A stretch of 64,000 nt of DNA from Betaproteobacteria bacterium Ga0077540 (GCA_001464125.1 LNEP01000012.1:124001-188000), one strand, 5' to 3'. Shown: positions 1 through 10,224, numbered from the stretch's first letter. Notes: generated from the sequence alone by a model not told the origin. Program-made: numbers and translations.

Positions 1-33
1 ATTGCGCACGACGTGAAACAGCTGTTTTAACAG

Positions 34-741
34 CTATAACCGGTGTAATTGTGGAGAAAGTTGCTTCAGCAATTTCTCCGCCTCAGCGTGGTCTGGAAAT
101 AATTGTGCCAGCACCGCGTAAAATTTTGCGGAATGGTTCATTTCTTTAAGGTGTGCCAACTCATGGCAAACCACATAATTGATGATTTGCGGTGGCGCCT
201 GTATCAAGCGCCAGTTCAGCCGCACTTCCCCTCGGCTGTTACAACTACCCCAACGTGATTGCGCATTGGAAAGCGCCACTGGCGGTGGTTTTACTCCTAA
301 TTTTGTCGCAAAGATCTCAACCCGTCGTACAAAATCTTCATAAGCCTGTTGTTGAAACCACTGAATGGCTTTTTTCCCCACCAGCGCATGATTGCTGATG
401 TCTTTTACACTAACTATAAGTTGGTCAGCACTCAATTGAATCGTTGACCTACCTTTGCCCTCAACCACTTGCAATGTGATGTCTTGTCCTAAAAACAGCA
501 AATGCTCACCATCTTGCCATTGCACAGGATCTATCGTATTCGCCTCGCGCAGTGCCAGCTTATTGAGTATCCACGCCGATTTTTCTTGCAGAATTTGATT
601 GAGCTGATGCACCACAATGCGTCTTGGCGCGTGTACCACCAAGCCTTGTTGCGTAATTTTTAGCCCAACTGTTCTACGTGGGCGCAGTTCTAATTGATAC
701 GGAATTTGCTGGCCATTTGCCAGCGTCAATGTTTGCTGCAT
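34..741 (-). CDS. YgjP-type zinc metallopeptidase (DUF45/M48-like)
   Basis: Predicted metal-dependent peptidase of the YgjP/DUF45 family, about 235 aa, cytosolic (no signal peptide). The C-terminal third carries the zinc motif HELAHL followed by a third His in NHSAKF, preceded by the family block RWGSCNSRGEVRLNW. The N-terminal part is beta-rich and typical of the family. An ATG overlaps the TGA of plsC by one base, and an in-frame GTG lies one codon upstream, so translation is probably coupled to plsC. It is the last gene of the leftward lnt-glyQ-glyS-gmhB-plsC run. The physiological substrate is unknown for the family. Family assignment is secure, role is not. Confidence 0.85.
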   Translation of the reverse strand: MQQTLTLANGQQIPYQLELRPRRTVGLKITQQGLVVHAPRRIVVHQLNQILQEKSAWILNKLALREANTIDPVQWQDGEHLLFLGQDITLQVVEGKGRSTIQLSADQLIVSVKDISNHALVGKKAIQWFQQQAYEDFVRRVEIFATKLGVKPPPVALSNAQSRWGSCNSRGEVRLNWRLIQAPPQIINYVVCHELAHLKEMNHSAKFYAVLAQLFPDHAEAEKLLKQLSPQLHRL

Positions 742-1445
742 CACAGCGACAACATCTCCGCTTCAATCCAATTTTCTACACGTTGATTGACTTCGTCTGG
801 CTTAAGCCCAGCCGTTTCAATAGGCGGGCCAATCACCACTTGAATGGTGCCCGGATATTTTTTAAAGGAATTTTTACGCCAGTAACGGCCTGCATTGTGC
901 GCCACAGGCACTACGGTGCTATGAGTATGCGATGCCAACCAAGCCCCGCCAATATGATATTTAGCACGTTGACCCGGTGCTGTGCGCGTACCCTCAGGAA
1001 AAATCACTACCCACAGCCCGCGTGCTAGACGGTCTTTGCCATGTGCGACCAATTTTTTAAGGGCTTCGCGTCCAGAACTGCGATCAATCGGAATAGCCGC
1101 CAACGCCATAAATGCCCAGCCTAAAAACGGAATCATTAACAACTCTCGCTTCATCACCCAAATTTGTGGGGGAAAGATGGTTTGCAAGGCAATGGTCTCC
1201 CACGCAGACTGATGCTTACTGAGAATGATAGAAGGATGCTTAGGAATATTGTCCAGCCCTTTTACCGACACCCCCAAATTACAAGTGAGCTTTAACCAAA
1301 ATATGGTGCAATACGCCCAGCCACTGGCTATGCGAGAACGGGTGACATTGTTAAGCGGAAACAACAAGATGGCGAGTATGGAAAAAATAGGCGTAATCAC
1401 CAATACGCCTAAATAGAACAACAGTGATCGAATCCAGAGCATCAT
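741..1445 (-). CDS. plsC: 1-acyl-sn-glycerol-3-phosphate acyltransferase
   Basis: Acylates lysophosphatidic acid to phosphatidic acid in phospholipid synthesis at the inner membrane. An N-terminal hydrophobic segment (about residues 5-28) is followed by the acyltransferase motif I in the form KHQSAWET, where the usual HX4D Asp is Glu. Motif III is FPEGTRTAPG, and a VVPVAHNAG block lies further on. At 234 aa it has normal size for PlsC. HQSAWE variants are common in betaproteobacterial PlsC located beside gmhB, as here. Its start overlaps the gmhB stop by 3 bases (ATGATG/TGA), which implies translational coupling. Confidence 0.92.
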   Translation of the reverse strand: MMLWIRSLLFYLGVLVITPIFSILAILLFPLNNVTRSRIASGWAYCTIFWLKLTCNLGVSVKGLDNIPKHPSIILSKHQSAWETIALQTIFPPQIWVMKRELLMIPFLGWAFMALAAIPIDRSSGREALKKLVAHGKDRLARGLWVVIFPEGTRTAPGQRAKYHIGGAWLASHTHSTVVPVAHNAGRYWRKNSFKKYPGTIQVVIGPPIETAGLKPDEVNQRVENWIEAEMLSL

Positions 1446-1996
1446 TTAGTGGGTGTGGCTTGTTCAGCAATAATATATTGCGCGGCTGCCGCCAAATCAT
1501 CCATCACCAACACATTAGGAGGTAAATTACCTTGTGCTAAGGTATCTTCGCCTTTGCCAGTGCGCACCAGAATCGGCTTACATCCTGCATTTGTAAAGGC
1601 CTGCATATCGCGCAATGCATCACCCACTGCATAGACTTGATTCAACTCTATGGAAAAGCGACGGCTGATGTCCTCAATCATGCCAGTCTTGGGCTTTCTG
1701 CAATCGCAGTGATCATCGGCCGCATGTGGGCAATAAAATAGGGCATCTACCCGGCCACCAATCTGTGAGAGCGCACGGTGCATTTTGTCATGAATGGCAT
1801 TCAGCGCGGCCATATCAAATAGCCCACGGGCAATACCGGATTGATTAGTCGCAACCGCAACGCGGTAGCCAGACTGATTCAGCATGGCGATGGCTTCCAA
1901 GCTACCAGGAATCGGAATCCACTCGGCCGGGCTCTTAATAAAGGTGGCGCTATCATGATTGATCACGCCGTCTCTATCTAATATGACTAATTTCAA
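1442..1996 (-). CDS. gmhB: D-glycero-beta-D-manno-heptose 1,7-bisphosphate 7-phosphatase
   Basis: HAD-superfamily phosphatase of ADP-heptose synthesis for the LPS inner core, cytosolic, 184 aa. The catalytic motif DRDGVINHDS sits at residues 7-16 (nucleophile Asp and acid/base Asp). The structural zinc site is visible as CPHAADDHCDCRKPKTGM (Cys-x-His...Cys-x-Cys), which separates GmhB from histidinol phosphatases lacking ADP-heptose context. The motif DALRDMQAF supplies the metal-binding Asp. It lies between glyS and plsC, the usual betaproteobacterial position. Confidence 0.93.
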   Translation of the reverse strand: MKLVILDRDGVINHDSATFIKSPAEWIPIPGSLEAIAMLNQSGYRVAVATNQSGIARGLFDMAALNAIHDKMHRALSQIGGRVDALFYCPHAADDHCDCRKPKTGMIEDISRRFSIELNQVYAVGDALRDMQAFTNAGCKPILVRTGKGEDTLAQGNLPPNVLVMDDLAAAAQYIIAEQATPTK

Positions 1997-2015
1997 ATGC
2001 TAGCTCTCTGACTAT

Positions 2016-4109
2016 TTAACTGGCTAATTTGGATAAATCAGCCACGCGATTCATGGCTTGATGCAATTGATTGAGCAACGCCAAGCGATTGTTTTTCAAC
2101 GCCATCTCTTCTGCATTGACCATCACGTTGTCAAAAAATGCATCCACAGGCGCTTTAAGCACAGCCAGCGCCTGCAGAGAGGCAGTGTAATCACCGGCTT
2201 CAAATAGTTGATCGGCTTTTGGTTTCACTTGTTTTAATGCCTCAGCCAAAGCTTGTTCGGCAGGCTCTTTAAGTAAGTTGGTGTTTACTTCTGCTGCAAT
2301 TGCACCTTCTACCTTTTTCAGAATATTGCCTACGCGTTTATTGGCTGCAGCGAGTGCGGGCGCCTCTGCCAAACCAGCAAAGCTACGTACAGCAGCCAAA
2401 CGGGCTGGCACTTCACTGAGCAACTCTGGCGACAAGGCCAATACTGCGTCTACCTCTTGCGCACTGGCGCCTTGGTCACGTAAGTTGACACTTAAACGGT
2501 CATAGCAAAATTCTTTAATGGCGGACAATGTGCTTTTATCGCCAGAAAACTGGGCTAAAGCAACATTGAACAATGCATCTAAAGACATAGGCAGTTTGGT
2601 GTCAATCAACATCCTGATAATACCCAATGCTTGTCTACGTAATGCAAAGGGGTCTTTGTCACCTGTTGGCTTTTCACCTATGCTAAATAAGCCTACCAAG
2701 GTTTCAAGCTTGTCCGCTAAGGCGACCACCATACCCACTTGATTGCGTGGCAAATCATCACCTGCAAACCTTGGTTTGTAATGGTCTTCAATTGCAAACG
2801 CCACATCACCATCAAGCTTTTCATACTGCGCATAGTAGCGCCCCATTATGCCTTGCAACTCTGGGAACTCACCCACCATATCCGTCAGCAAATCGACTTT
2901 AGATAAGCGCGCAGCCAGTTCTACTTTGGCGGTTAATGGTGGATTAATTTGTTCGGTAATCGCTTTAGCAATTGCCACCACGCGCGCATTACGCTCACCT
3001 TGGCTACCTAGCTTATTGTGGTACACCACTTTGGCCAAACCATCCAGACGGCTTGCCAGCGTTTTTTTGCGGTCTTGGTCAAAAAAGAATTTGGCATCGG
3101 CCAACCGTGGACGCACCACACGCTCGTTACCCCCAATCACTTTGGAAGGGTCGGCTGGCTTAATGTTTGACACAATTAAAAACTTATTGGTTAATTTGCC
3201 ATTCGCATCCAGTAATGGAAAATATTTCTGATTAGCCTTCATGGTCAAAATCAGGCACTCTTGTGGCACTTCTAAAAATTCTTGCTCAAATTGGCCAAGC
3301 AACACATTCGGAAACTCCACCAACGCAGTCACTTCATCCAGCAAAGCCTCATCTTCAATTGGTGTTAAATTTTCCCTTGCCGCAGCAGCTTGCAACTGAC
3401 GCACAATTTCAGCCTTACGCGCTTCAAAGCTAGCAATTACTGCACCCTCATCTGCCAGCTGCTGTGCATAGCTATCGGCAGATTGGAGTTGAATTTCAGC
3501 AGCTTTCGCCTCAAAGCGATGGCCTTGCGTAGTGTTACCAGCAGTCAAACCCAATGTGCTAACAGGCACCACATTACTGCCATGGAGTGCCACCAAACCA
3601 TGCGCAGGACGCACAAAATTAACGCTATCCCAGCCATCACGCAATTGATAAGTCATCACTTTTGGAATAGGCAATTTTGCCAGTGCCTCACCTAATGCAT
3701 GTTGTAAACCTTCTTGCAGCGTTGCACCCGCTTGGGTGGCATCCAAGAACAAAATTTCGGCTTTACCGTCATTTTCCTTGCGTAGCTTTGCCACGGCAGA
3801 TTCATCTGCGCCTAAGGCTTGTAATTTCTTTACTAATGCGGGGGTTGCAATACCGTTGGCATCTAGGCCAACACTCGCTGGCATCAATTTTTGTGCTACT
3901 TGTTTATCTGCCGCTTTGGCTGAAACTGCTGTCACATGGGCTGCCAACCTGCGTGGTGTGGCGAAGTGAGTTACCGCACTCGCATCGGCGGTTAAACCTT
4001 GTGCTTTGAGCGCTTCAAATAAGACTCCTGCAAAAGACTCACCCAATTTTTTGAGTGCTTTGGGCGGTAGCTCTTCTACAAATAATTCAACTAATAAATT
4101 GCTACTCAT
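2016..4109 (-). CDS. glyS: Glycyl-tRNA synthetase beta subunit
   Basis: Beta chain of the alpha2beta2 bacterial glycyl-tRNA synthetase, 697 aa, full family length. The N-terminus [18 protein letters not shown] is the family signature. The middle HD-like region includes [20 protein letters not shown] and [18 protein letters not shown], and the C-terminal part is a helical tRNA-binding DALR-like domain ending [20 protein letters not shown]. It overlaps the end of glyQ by 4 bases (ATGA), so the two subunits are translationally coupled. No anomalies were seen. Confidence 0.97.
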   Translation of the reverse strand: MSSNLLVELFVEELPPKALKKLGESFAGVLFEALKAQGLTADASAVTHFATPRRLAAHVTAVSAKAADKQVAQKLMPASVGLDANGIATPALVKKLQALGADESAVAKLRKENDGKAEILFLDATQAGATLQEGLQHALGEALAKLPIPKVMTYQLRDGWDSVNFVRPAHGLVALHGSNVVPVSTLGLTAGNTTQGHRFEAKAAEIQLQSADSYAQQLADEGAVIASFEARKAEIVRQLQAAAARENLTPIEDEALLDEVTALVEFPNVLLGQFEQEFLEVPQECLILTMKANQKYFPLLDANGKLTNKFLIVSNIKPADPSKVIGGNERVVRPRLADAKFFFDQDRKKTLASRLDGLAKVVYHNKLGSQGERNARVVAIAKAITEQINPPLTAKVELAARLSKVDLLTDMVGEFPELQGIMGRYYAQYEKLDGDVAFAIEDHYKPRFAGDDLPRNQVGMVVALADKLETLVGLFSIGEKPTGDKDPFALRRQALGIIRMLIDTKLPMSLDALFNVALAQFSGDKSTLSAIKEFCYDRLSVNLRDQGASAQEVDAVLALSPELLSEVPARLAAVRSFAGLAEAPALAAANKRVGNILKKVEGAIAAEVNTNLLKEPAEQALAEALKQVKPKADQLFEAGDYTASLQALAVLKAPVDAFFDNVMVNAEEMALKNNRLALLNQLHQAMNRVADLSKLAS

Positions 4110-5047
4110 GCTGCGGCTTTCTTGTTCTGTTCTTGCTTATCGTTTTCTAATTTGGCTAACACTTCATCAGCCCACGCTTTTGGCGCCATCGGGAAACCTA
4201 ATCGTGCGCGGCTATCTAAGTAGCTAGCGGCTACGCTACGTGCTAAGTTGCGGATACGGCCAATGTAAGCCGCACGCTCGGTGACAGAGATTGCTCCACG
4301 CGCATCCAGCAAGTTAAACGTATGCGCTGCTTTCAACACTTGTTCGTAAGCTGGCAGTGCCAATTTCTCTTCCATCAGGTGTTTTGCTTGCTTTTCGTGC
4401 GCATTAAAAGCAGTGAGCAAAAAGTCCACATCGCTATGCTCAAAGTTGTAGGCCGATTGCTCTTTTTCATTCTGCAAGAACACATCGCCATATTTCACGC
4501 CTGGCGAGTAGGTGAGGTCGTACACGTTTTCCACCCCTTGCAGATACATGGCCAAACGCTCTAAACCATACGTAATTTCACCTGTGATCGGTTTGCAGTT
4601 AATGCCACCCACTTGTTGAAAGTACGTAAATTGCGTGACTTCCATCCCGTTCAGCCAGACTTCCCAACCCAAGCCCCAAGCACCTAAGGTTGGGTTTTCC
4701 CAGTCATCCTCTACAAAGCGCACATCGTTTTGTTTCAAGTCAAAACCCAGCGCCTCGAGTGAGCCTAAATACAACTCTAAAATATTGGCTGGCGCCGGTT
4801 TAAGCACTACCTGAAATTGATAATAATGTTGTAAGCGATTTGGATTCTCACCATAGCGCCCATCTTTTGGACGACGGCTAGGTTGCACATAAGCTGCTTT
4901 CCATGGCTCTGGGCCTAATGCACGTAAAAAAGTCGCTGTGTGTGATGTGCCTGCACCCACTTCCATATCATAAGGTTGTAGCAATGTGCAGCCTTGCTTA
5001 TCCCAATAGGCTTGCAGGTTTAAGATGATTTGCTGAAACGTGAGCAT
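4106..5047 (-). CDS. glyQ: Glycyl-tRNA synthetase alpha subunit
   Basis: Catalytic alpha chain of class II glycyl-tRNA synthetase (alpha2beta2 type), 313 aa. Family blocks include [60 protein letters not shown] and [20 protein letters not shown]. It is preceded by lnt in the same direction with a short gap and followed by the coupled glyS. Activates glycine and, with GlyS, charges tRNA-Gly in the cytosol. Confidence 0.97.
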   Translation of the reverse strand: MLTFQQIILNLQAYWDKQGCTLLQPYDMEVGAGTSHTATFLRALGPEPWKAAYVQPSRRPKDGRYGENPNRLQHYYQFQVVLKPAPANILELYLGSLEALGFDLKQNDVRFVEDDWENPTLGAWGLGWEVWLNGMEVTQFTYFQQVGGINCKPITGEITYGLERLAMYLQGVENVYDLTYSPGVKYGDVFLQNEKEQSAYNFEHSDVDFLLTAFNAHEKQAKHLMEEKLALPAYEQVLKAAHTFNLLDARGAISVTERAAYIGRIRNLARSVAASYLDSRARLGFPMAPKAWADEVLAKLENDKQEQNKKAAA

Positions 5048-5080
5048 CGATTAGCTTTGCAATATGACAAAAGGTTGATT

Positions 5081-6559
5081 TTACTTGGTTTTACGCCATA
5101 AAACAAAAGCAATTACGCTAAAACTCAACACAATAAATGGCCAGTTTCCCCACCAAACATAGGGGGTAGTACCTTGGTAGCCCAGCACCTTACCTGTGAG
5201 TGTCATTTGCGTATCGTGTGGGGCATGTGCCAGCACTTTGCCATGCTGATCAATAATTGCCGTTGCACCGGTATTGGTGGCACGCAACATCATGCGCCCC
5301 GTCTCGATGGCGCGTGCCTGACTAAATTGCATATGCTGTACCGCCGCAAATGATTTGCCGTACCAAGCATCATTGCTCATATTCACCAGCAATGTCGCCT
5401 CTGGCAAAGGGTGAATAATTTCCTCGCCAAAAACATCTTCGTAACAGATATTTACCGCCACTTGCTGACCCGCCAGTTGCATGGGTGCTTGCTGCTTGCC
5501 ACGGGTGAGATCGCTGAGCGGAATATTCAACCAATCACGGTAAATCCAGCCAAACACTGCTTTTAACGGTATAAACTCACCAAACGGTACCAAATGAATT
5601 TTTGAGTACGCCTGCACGGGCGCACTGCCAAAGCTGATGGCACTATTAAAATAAGACTGATCTTCAGCATCGTATTGCACCAAGCCCACCAGCACATCAC
5701 CGTTTTGCTTTTGCGCATGCTGTGTTATGCGTTGAATCACCTGCTGATCTAACTGCTGTGCAATCACAGGCAGAGCCGTCTCCGGCAGCACAATCAGCTG
5801 CGCATCACTTTGCTCTACCATCTTCAAGTATTGTGTAATCGTGCTTTGCGCAACTTCTGGTGACCATTTAATAGATTGACTGACGTTACCCTGTAGCAAC
5901 GCTACTTTGAGTGGTTGACCAGTAGGTGTCGTCCATTCAATTTGCTTGAGTAACAAACCTAGAATCGCAATGACGCTCACCGCAACCAAGGCTTTCACCT
6001 TTAATAGCGAAGTAGATTGCCTAACAAAAACAAACGCCAATATTGACGCAATCAACGCAACGATAGTGGATACCCCATACGCCCCCACAATAGGCATAAA
6101 ACCTACCAACGGGCTGTTTGGCACCTGGCTATAGCCTAGCGTGAGCCAAGGAAACCCTGTGAATATCCAACCGCGCACCCAATCCGATACTCCCCATAAC
6201 AAAGGTGCGGTCAAAAATACCCAACCAATACGTCTGCTTAAATAACCAACCAGCGCAGGAAATAGCGCCATAAAAGCACATAAACAAAAAGTACAAAAAC
6301 CTGCAAACCACCAAGGCATGCCGCCAAACTCATGCAGGCTGATATAAATCCAATAAATGCCAAACCCATATAGCCCCAAACCAAAACTTAGCCCAAGTGC
6401 AAACTGTCTGCCTGAGCTTGTTGAGCATTGCCACAAATAAAACAGTAAGGTCAGCCCAATCAAAGGTGCTACAAACACTTCAAACGGGGCGAATCCCAAT
6501 ACGCTGAGGAAGCCAGCAGCAAATGCCAATGCGAGTTGGCTGTACGGTCTATTTTTCAT
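5081..6559 (-). CDS. lnt: Apolipoprotein N-acyltransferase
   Basis: Inner-membrane enzyme that adds the third acyl chain to lipoproteins, 492 aa. Several N-terminal membrane segments (about residues 8-215) precede a periplasmic nitrilase-type domain. The catalytic Glu, Lys and Cys are visible in LPETALPV, KIHLVPFGEF and NICYEDVFG. A final membrane segment (VWWGNWPFIVLSFSVIAF) closes the protein. In this lineage corC normally sits directly upstream; here mscL and a secreted-protein gene lie between them. Probable first gene of the leftward lnt-glyQ-glyS-gmhB-plsC unit. Confidence 0.95.
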   Translation of the reverse strand: MKNRPYSQLALAFAAGFLSVLGFAPFEVFVAPLIGLTLLFYLWQCSTSSGRQFALGLSFGLGLYGFGIYWIYISLHEFGGMPWWFAGFCTFCLCAFMALFPALVGYLSRRIGWVFLTAPLLWGVSDWVRGWIFTGFPWLTLGYSQVPNSPLVGFMPIVGAYGVSTIVALIASILAFVFVRQSTSLLKVKALVAVSVIAILGLLLKQIEWTTPTGQPLKVALLQGNVSQSIKWSPEVAQSTITQYLKMVEQSDAQLIVLPETALPVIAQQLDQQVIQRITQHAQKQNGDVLVGLVQYDAEDQSYFNSAISFGSAPVQAYSKIHLVPFGEFIPLKAVFGWIYRDWLNIPLSDLTRGKQQAPMQLAGQQVAVNICYEDVFGEEIIHPLPEATLLVNMSNDAWYGKSFAAVQHMQFSQARAIETGRMMLRATNTGATAIIDQHGKVLAHAPHDTQMTLTGKVLGYQGTTPYVWWGNWPFIVLSFSVIAFVLWRKTK

Positions 6560-6654
6560 TGGTGAATGTTGAAAAGGTCACAAACTTACTGATTGTAACT
6601 GCCTACCAGTCAATCTCAACCATTTAAGTGGAGTTTATTGTGACTTGAAGTTGA

Positions 6655-6684
6655 TTGACATGTTAATTAAGTCAAGACTATATT
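6655..6684 (+). promoter_or_regulatory. Sigma-70 type promoter of mscL
   Basis: A perfect TTGACA (6655-6660) and TATATT (6679-6684) are separated by 18 bases, about 57 bases upstream of the mscL start. It lies in the divergent lnt/mscL gap and points at mscL. The hexamers match the vegetative consensus closely. No transcript data are available to confirm it. Confidence 0.6.
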
Positions 6685-6740
6685 AAACATGCAACTGAAA
6701 GCCGTTAATTAATAATCAATATTCATGGAGGAGCAACATT

Positions 6741-7154
6741 GTGAGCATGATGTCCGAGTTTAAAGAGTTTGCGTTAAAAGGGAATGTAATGGATTTGGCA
6801 GTCGGCGTGATTATTGGCGCTGCGTTCGGTAAGATTGTCGATTCTCTGGTTGGCGATATCATCATGCCAGTCGTCAGTTTGGTGGTAGGTGGTCTGGATT
6901 TCAGCAATATGTACATCCCACTCAATGGTCAGGATGCAACCTTAGCGTTGGTTGAAGCCAAAAAAGCTGGTGCTGTGCTTGCCTATGGTAACTTCATCAC
7001 GATAGCTTTGAACTTTATCATCTTGGCATTTATCATCTTTCAGATGGTACGTATGATGAATAAGCTGAAAAAAGCAGAGCCTGCACCAGCACCTGCAGCG
7101 ACACCAGAAGATGTTGTGTTGTTACGTGAGATTCGTGATGCATTGAAAAAATAA
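6741..7154 (+). CDS. mscL: Large-conductance mechanosensitive channel MscL
   Basis: Homopentameric inner-membrane tension valve that protects against hypo-osmotic shock. At 137 aa it has normal size. The amphipathic N-terminal helix [10 protein letters not shown] leads into TM1 with [17 protein letters not shown], then a periplasmic loop, TM2 ([19 protein letters not shown]) and a charged C-terminal bundle ending [11 protein letters not shown]. The start is GTG with a strong GGAGGAG ribosome site 7 bases upstream; ATGs two and three codons in are alternatives. It is a single-gene unit with its own promoter and terminator. Confidence 0.97.
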   Translation: MSMMSEFKEFALKGNVMDLAVGVIIGAAFGKIVDSLVGDIIMPVVSLVVGGLDFSNMYIPLNGQDATLALVEAKKAGAVLAYGNFITIALNFIILAFIIFQMVRMMNKLKKAEPAPAPAATPEDVVLLREIRDALKK

Positions 7155-7180
7155 ACGGATGCTCAAAAGCATTCGATCAT

Positions 7181-7213
7181 AATAAAAAAGGCGCTTGAAG
7201 CGCCTTTTTTATT
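7181..7213. terminator. Bidirectional intrinsic terminator between mscL and a convergent gene
   Basis: A 16-base perfect inverted repeat with core GGCGCTT-G-AAGCGCC is flanked by A6 on the left and T6 on the right. It can therefore terminate rightward mscL and leftward transcripts. It lies 26 bases after the mscL stop and 40 bases beyond the end of the opposing gene. Confidence 0.85.
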
Positions 7214-7252
7214 GCTAGTGACTAAAAACTAACCATGATGAACTTGCCAAGA

Positions 7253-7654
7253 TTAAAGCTCTGGTTTGGCATCTGGCACTTCATACTTTTGACCAGCTGG
7301 CGCCTGATCGCTACCATCATTATTTAAAAACACCACCACATTCACTTTATCATCAATAAAGTCTAGCTCAGTCGTTTGGTAGTACTCGCCATCAGCCGCC
7401 GTGTTGATGTAATGGTAATGCCAAATTGACGCAACCACTCGTCCTGAGTCTTTCAATTTAACGTCTTCCGCTTTTGCAGGCTCACCAAGAAGCTCAACAA
7501 TTTTTGCTTTATTAAGTTTGCCAACTGCGTCTACAAAAGCTTTTTCCTCTGTCGGCAACTCGCTTACCAACGGCTCGGTTTTAATCTCACCTGCGTTAAC
7601 ACTCAATGTACTCCATGCAACACTTAACACACCCACCGTTTGCCAAATTTTCAT
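7253..7654 (-). CDS. Secreted hypothetical protein
   Basis: A 133-aa protein with a probable Sec signal peptide (MKIWQTVGVLSVAWSTLSVNA, cleavage near residue 21). The mature part contains the segment VELLGEPAKAEDVKLKDSGR followed by alternating polar/hydrophobic strands (SIWHYHYINTAADGEYYQTT, ELDFIDDKVNVVVFLNND). The LLGEPA and late strand pattern loosely recall BamE/SmpA-like periplasmic folds, but I do not recognise the family. It sits between corC and mscL in the corC direction, 85 bases downstream of corC. A ribosome site GGAGAA precedes the ATG. Confidence 0.6.
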   Translation of the reverse strand: MKIWQTVGVLSVAWSTLSVNAGEIKTEPLVSELPTEEKAFVDAVGKLNKAKIVELLGEPAKAEDVKLKDSGRVVASIWHYHYINTAADGEYYQTTELDFIDDKVNVVVFLNNDGSDQAPAGQKYEVPDAKPEL

Positions 7655-7739
7655 GATGTTCTCCTATCGTGAAATTATGAGAATCTAATTCAAAATTAGT
7701 TCAACTACATTGCCGCAACTGACGTGCCGTTTGTGATTC

Positions 7740-8600
7740 TTAAGTCGCTTCGATTGGGTATGGCTCCTCAGGCAATAACTCAACCAAAATAGAATGCAAA
7801 CGCCTACTATCGGCACGCACCACGGTCACACGTATATTGTCGATATTAATCGCATCGCCACGCTTGGGTAGATGCCCAAAGCGGTTTACGACTAGGCCGC
7901 CTATAGTAGAAAACTCTTCATCACTAAATTGCGTACCAACCGCTTCGTTAAAGTCTGTAATTTCAGTGAGGGCTTTTACCCGAAACTGTCCATCGGCATG
8001 ATGAATAATATTGTCTTCATCTTCATCGTAGTCGTACTCGTCTTCAATATCGCCAACAATTTGCTCTAACACGTCTTCAATGGTGACCATTCCTGCCACA
8101 CCACCGTACTCATCCACCACAATGGCAATATGATTACGGTTACTACGAAACTCTTTAAGCAACACGTTCAGCCGTTTAGATTCTGGAATAAACACAGCTG
8201 GTCGTAACATATCGCGCACATCAAAATCTTCGCCTGCGTAATACCTTAACAAATCTTTAGCAAGGAGTATGCCAATCACATCGTTTTTATTGTCTTCAAT
8301 CACTGGGAAACGTGAGTGTGCGGTTTCAATCACGTGGGGAATAAAAGTTTCCGGCGGATGGGTAATATCAATGACGTCCATTTGCGAACGCGGAATCATA
8401 ATGTCGCGTACTTGCATCTCACTCACTTGCAGAACGCCTTCAATCATGGCGAGCGAGTCACTATCCATCAGGTGATTTTCGTAAGCGCTATGTAGCAGCT
8501 CGACTAGCTGCTCACGGTCTTCTGGCTCACGTAGTAAAAAGTGGCTTAAACGTTCTAATAAGCTGGGTTTGTTCTGGGGTTTTTCCGACTCACTGGCCAT
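7740..8600 (-). CDS. corC: CorC/HlyC-family CBS-domain protein (Mg/Co efflux-associated)
   Basis: Soluble CorC of 286 aa lacking the DUF21 membrane domain. Two CBS domains occupy about residues 65-190: VRDIMIPRSQMDVIDI opens the first, and NHIAIVVDEYGGVAGMVTIE is the hallmark of the second. These are followed by the acidic linker DIEDEYDYDEDEDN and the CorC_HlyC transporter-associated domain to the end. Family members are linked to magnesium and cobalt efflux or to gating of membrane partners. It starts 12 bases after ybeY in the same direction and belongs to the miaB-phoH-ybeY-corC-lnt neighbourhood. Confidence 0.92.
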   Translation of the reverse strand: MASESEKPQNKPSLLERLSHFLLREPEDREQLVELLHSAYENHLMDSDSLAMIEGVLQVSEMQVRDIMIPRSQMDVIDITHPPETFIPHVIETAHSRFPVIEDNKNDVIGILLAKDLLRYYAGEDFDVRDMLRPAVFIPESKRLNVLLKEFRSNRNHIAIVVDEYGGVAGMVTIEDVLEQIVGDIEDEYDYDEDEDNIIHHADGQFRVKALTEITDFNEAVGTQFSDEEFSTIGGLVVNRFGHLPKRGDAINIDNIRVTVVRADSRRLHSILVELLPEEPYPIEAT

Positions 8601-8612
8601 GCTAAATGCGGG

Positions 8613-9059
8613 TTAGGCATCCTGTGTAAAAAGATAGGGATTAGCATACCCTAATTTCTGCAAAATTGTTATCTCAAGCGACTCCATCAGCTCTGCTTGC
8701 GGCTCAGTTTCGTGATCATATCCGTGCAAATGCAGCACACCATGCACCGTTAAGTGTGCATAATGTGCCTCTAAGGTTTTTTGTTGTGCATGCGCCTCTG
8801 ATTCGACCACCGGAGCGCAGATAATAATGTCGCCCATTAGGTGGGGTTCTTCCGTCAGCGGAAACGTCAGCACATTGGTTGCATAATCTTTACCACGATA
8901 AGCGCTGTTCAATGCGCGCCCTTCTTCTGCATCCACAAAACGAATTGTCACTTCGGTTTCCACTCGGACGGCTGCACGTACCCAGCGTGCCAACTGCTGT
9001 TTGGTCGGCACGTATGATGCCTGTGTTGCATACTGCACGGAAAGTGAAACTGCTGTCAT
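8613..9059 (-). CDS. ybeY: Endoribonuclease YbeY (16S rRNA maturation)
   Basis: Zinc-dependent endoribonuclease involved in 16S rRNA 3' end maturation and ribosome quality control, 148 aa, cytosolic. The metal-binding signature [14 protein letters not shown] near residues 112-125 gives the three His ligands. Upstream blocks [20 protein letters not shown] and [12 protein letters not shown] are also family features. Transcribed with corC. Unusually, phoH is not directly upstream: fbp and fba are inserted between. Confidence 0.96.
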   Translation of the reverse strand: MTAVSLSVQYATQASYVPTKQQLARWVRAAVRVETEVTIRFVDAEEGRALNSAYRGKDYATNVLTFPLTEEPHLMGDIIICAPVVESEAHAQQKTLEAHYAHLTVHGVLHLHGYDHETEPQAELMESLEITILQKLGYANPYLFTQDA

Positions 9060-9109
9060 TGTTTTAGCTCAATTATGAATCTATTGTAAAACTCACATTA
9101 TAAAGGGGA

Positions 9110-9123
9110 TTGACCTAGGTCAA
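9110..9123. promoter_or_regulatory. Perfect 14-bp palindrome, candidate CRP/FNR-family operator
   Basis: TTGACCTAGGTCAA is exactly self-complementary and lies in the 141-base divergent gap between ybeY and fbp, 77 bases upstream of the fbp ATG. It fits the general CRP/FNR-superfamily pattern TTGAn6TCAA and the looser NnrR-type TTGn8CAA. A TATACT follows directly at 9125-9130. The regulator and the gene controlled are inference. Confidence 0.45.
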
Positions 9124-9200
9124 TATACTGCACCTACACATGCCAGTTGTGGAGACTAGATATATTGATTATATTGCTGGCAAAGCTCAAAGGAACGGAC

Positions 9201-10205
9201 ATGACGGACAAAATCAAAATTTCAGATTATTTTTCAGCGCATATGAATGGTGAACATCGCACCGCGTTGATTGCAATACTCAACGACGTCATGACCGCCT
9301 GTAAAAAAATAGCAATTGCGATTGATAGTGGCGCGCTAGAAGGCACCATGCATAACTTGGCCGAAGCAAATGTGCAGGGTGAAGTACAAAAAGCGCTGGA
9401 CGTAATTACCAATGAAATTTTTATTGAATCTACACAGGGCAGCGGCTATGTGGTTGGCATGGCATCTGAGGAAATGGAAGACATCATCCAACTAGACGAA
9501 GAAGCCTTCCCTAATGGCCAATACTTACTATTGTTTGACCCACTAGATGGTTCTTCCAATGTCAACGTCAATATCTCAGTCGGCACGATTTTCTCCATTC
9601 TCAAGAGCCCCAGCGCAACGCCAGCGCTGGCAGATTTTTTACAACCAGGCGCGCAGCAAATTTGTGCTGGCTATGCCTTGTATGGAACATCCACTATGCT
9701 GGTTCTGACTACTGGTAACGGTACACATGGTTTTACCTTGGATAATGAATTAGGAGAGTTCTACCTGACGCATGCCCATATGCAAGTACCGGAAGATACG
9801 CAGGAATTTGCCATTAATATGTCCAACTACCGGTTTTGGCAAGCACCTATCCAACGCTATATTGACGAGTGCTTGCAAGGCGAAGAGGGTGACCGCGAGA
9901 AAGATTTCAATATGCGCTGGGTGGCTTCCATGGTGGCAGAAGTGCACCGCATTTTGGTGCGCGGCGGCGTGTTTATGTACCCAATGGACAGTAAAATCAA
10001 GAAACAGGGCGGGAAGCTGCGATTGCTATATGAGGCTAACCCCATGAGTTTCATTATGGAACAAGCAGGCGGCTTATCGACCACCGGACATATGCGTATT
10101 TTAGATATTGTGCCGAACGCCTTGCATCAACGTGTTCCGGTGATGATGGGCAGCAAACATGAAATTGAACGCATTGTGGCTTATCACGGCAAAACCAAGC
10201 GCTAA
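9201..10205 (+). CDS. fbp: Fructose-1,6-bisphosphatase class I
   Basis: Hydrolyses fructose 1,6-bisphosphate to fructose 6-phosphate, cytosolic, 334 aa. The metal/substrate signature [19 protein letters not shown] and the later [20 protein letters not shown] are diagnostic for class I FBPase. The ATG used has AAAGGAA 5 bases upstream and gives the family N-terminus [14 protein letters not shown]; an upstream TTG would add 18 unmatched residues. Convergent with fba, separated by 19 bases. In a ribulose-monophosphate methylotroph the pair would interconvert triose phosphates and fructose phosphates. Confidence 0.96.
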   Translation: MTDKIKISDYFSAHMNGEHRTALIAILNDVMTACKKIAIAIDSGALEGTMHNLAEANVQGEVQKALDVITNEIFIESTQGSGYVVGMASEEMEDIIQLDEEAFPNGQYLLLFDPLDGSSNVNVNISVGTIFSILKSPSATPALADFLQPGAQQICAGYALYGTSTMLVLTTGNGTHGFTLDNELGEFYLTHAHMQVPEDTQEFAINMSNYRFWQAPIQRYIDECLQGEEGDREKDFNMRWVASMVAEVHRILVRGGVFMYPMDSKIKKQGGKLRLLYEANPMSFIMEQAGGLSTTGHMRILDIVPNALHQRVPVMMGSKHEIERIVAYHGKTKR

Positions 10206-10224
10206 ATTTGCTCCAATAAACCGA

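Noticed and set aside
7685-7699. CTAATT-caa-AATTAG small palindrome upstream of the secreted protein gene
   Set aside because: AT-rich and only 6 bp per arm; expected by chance in such gaps.
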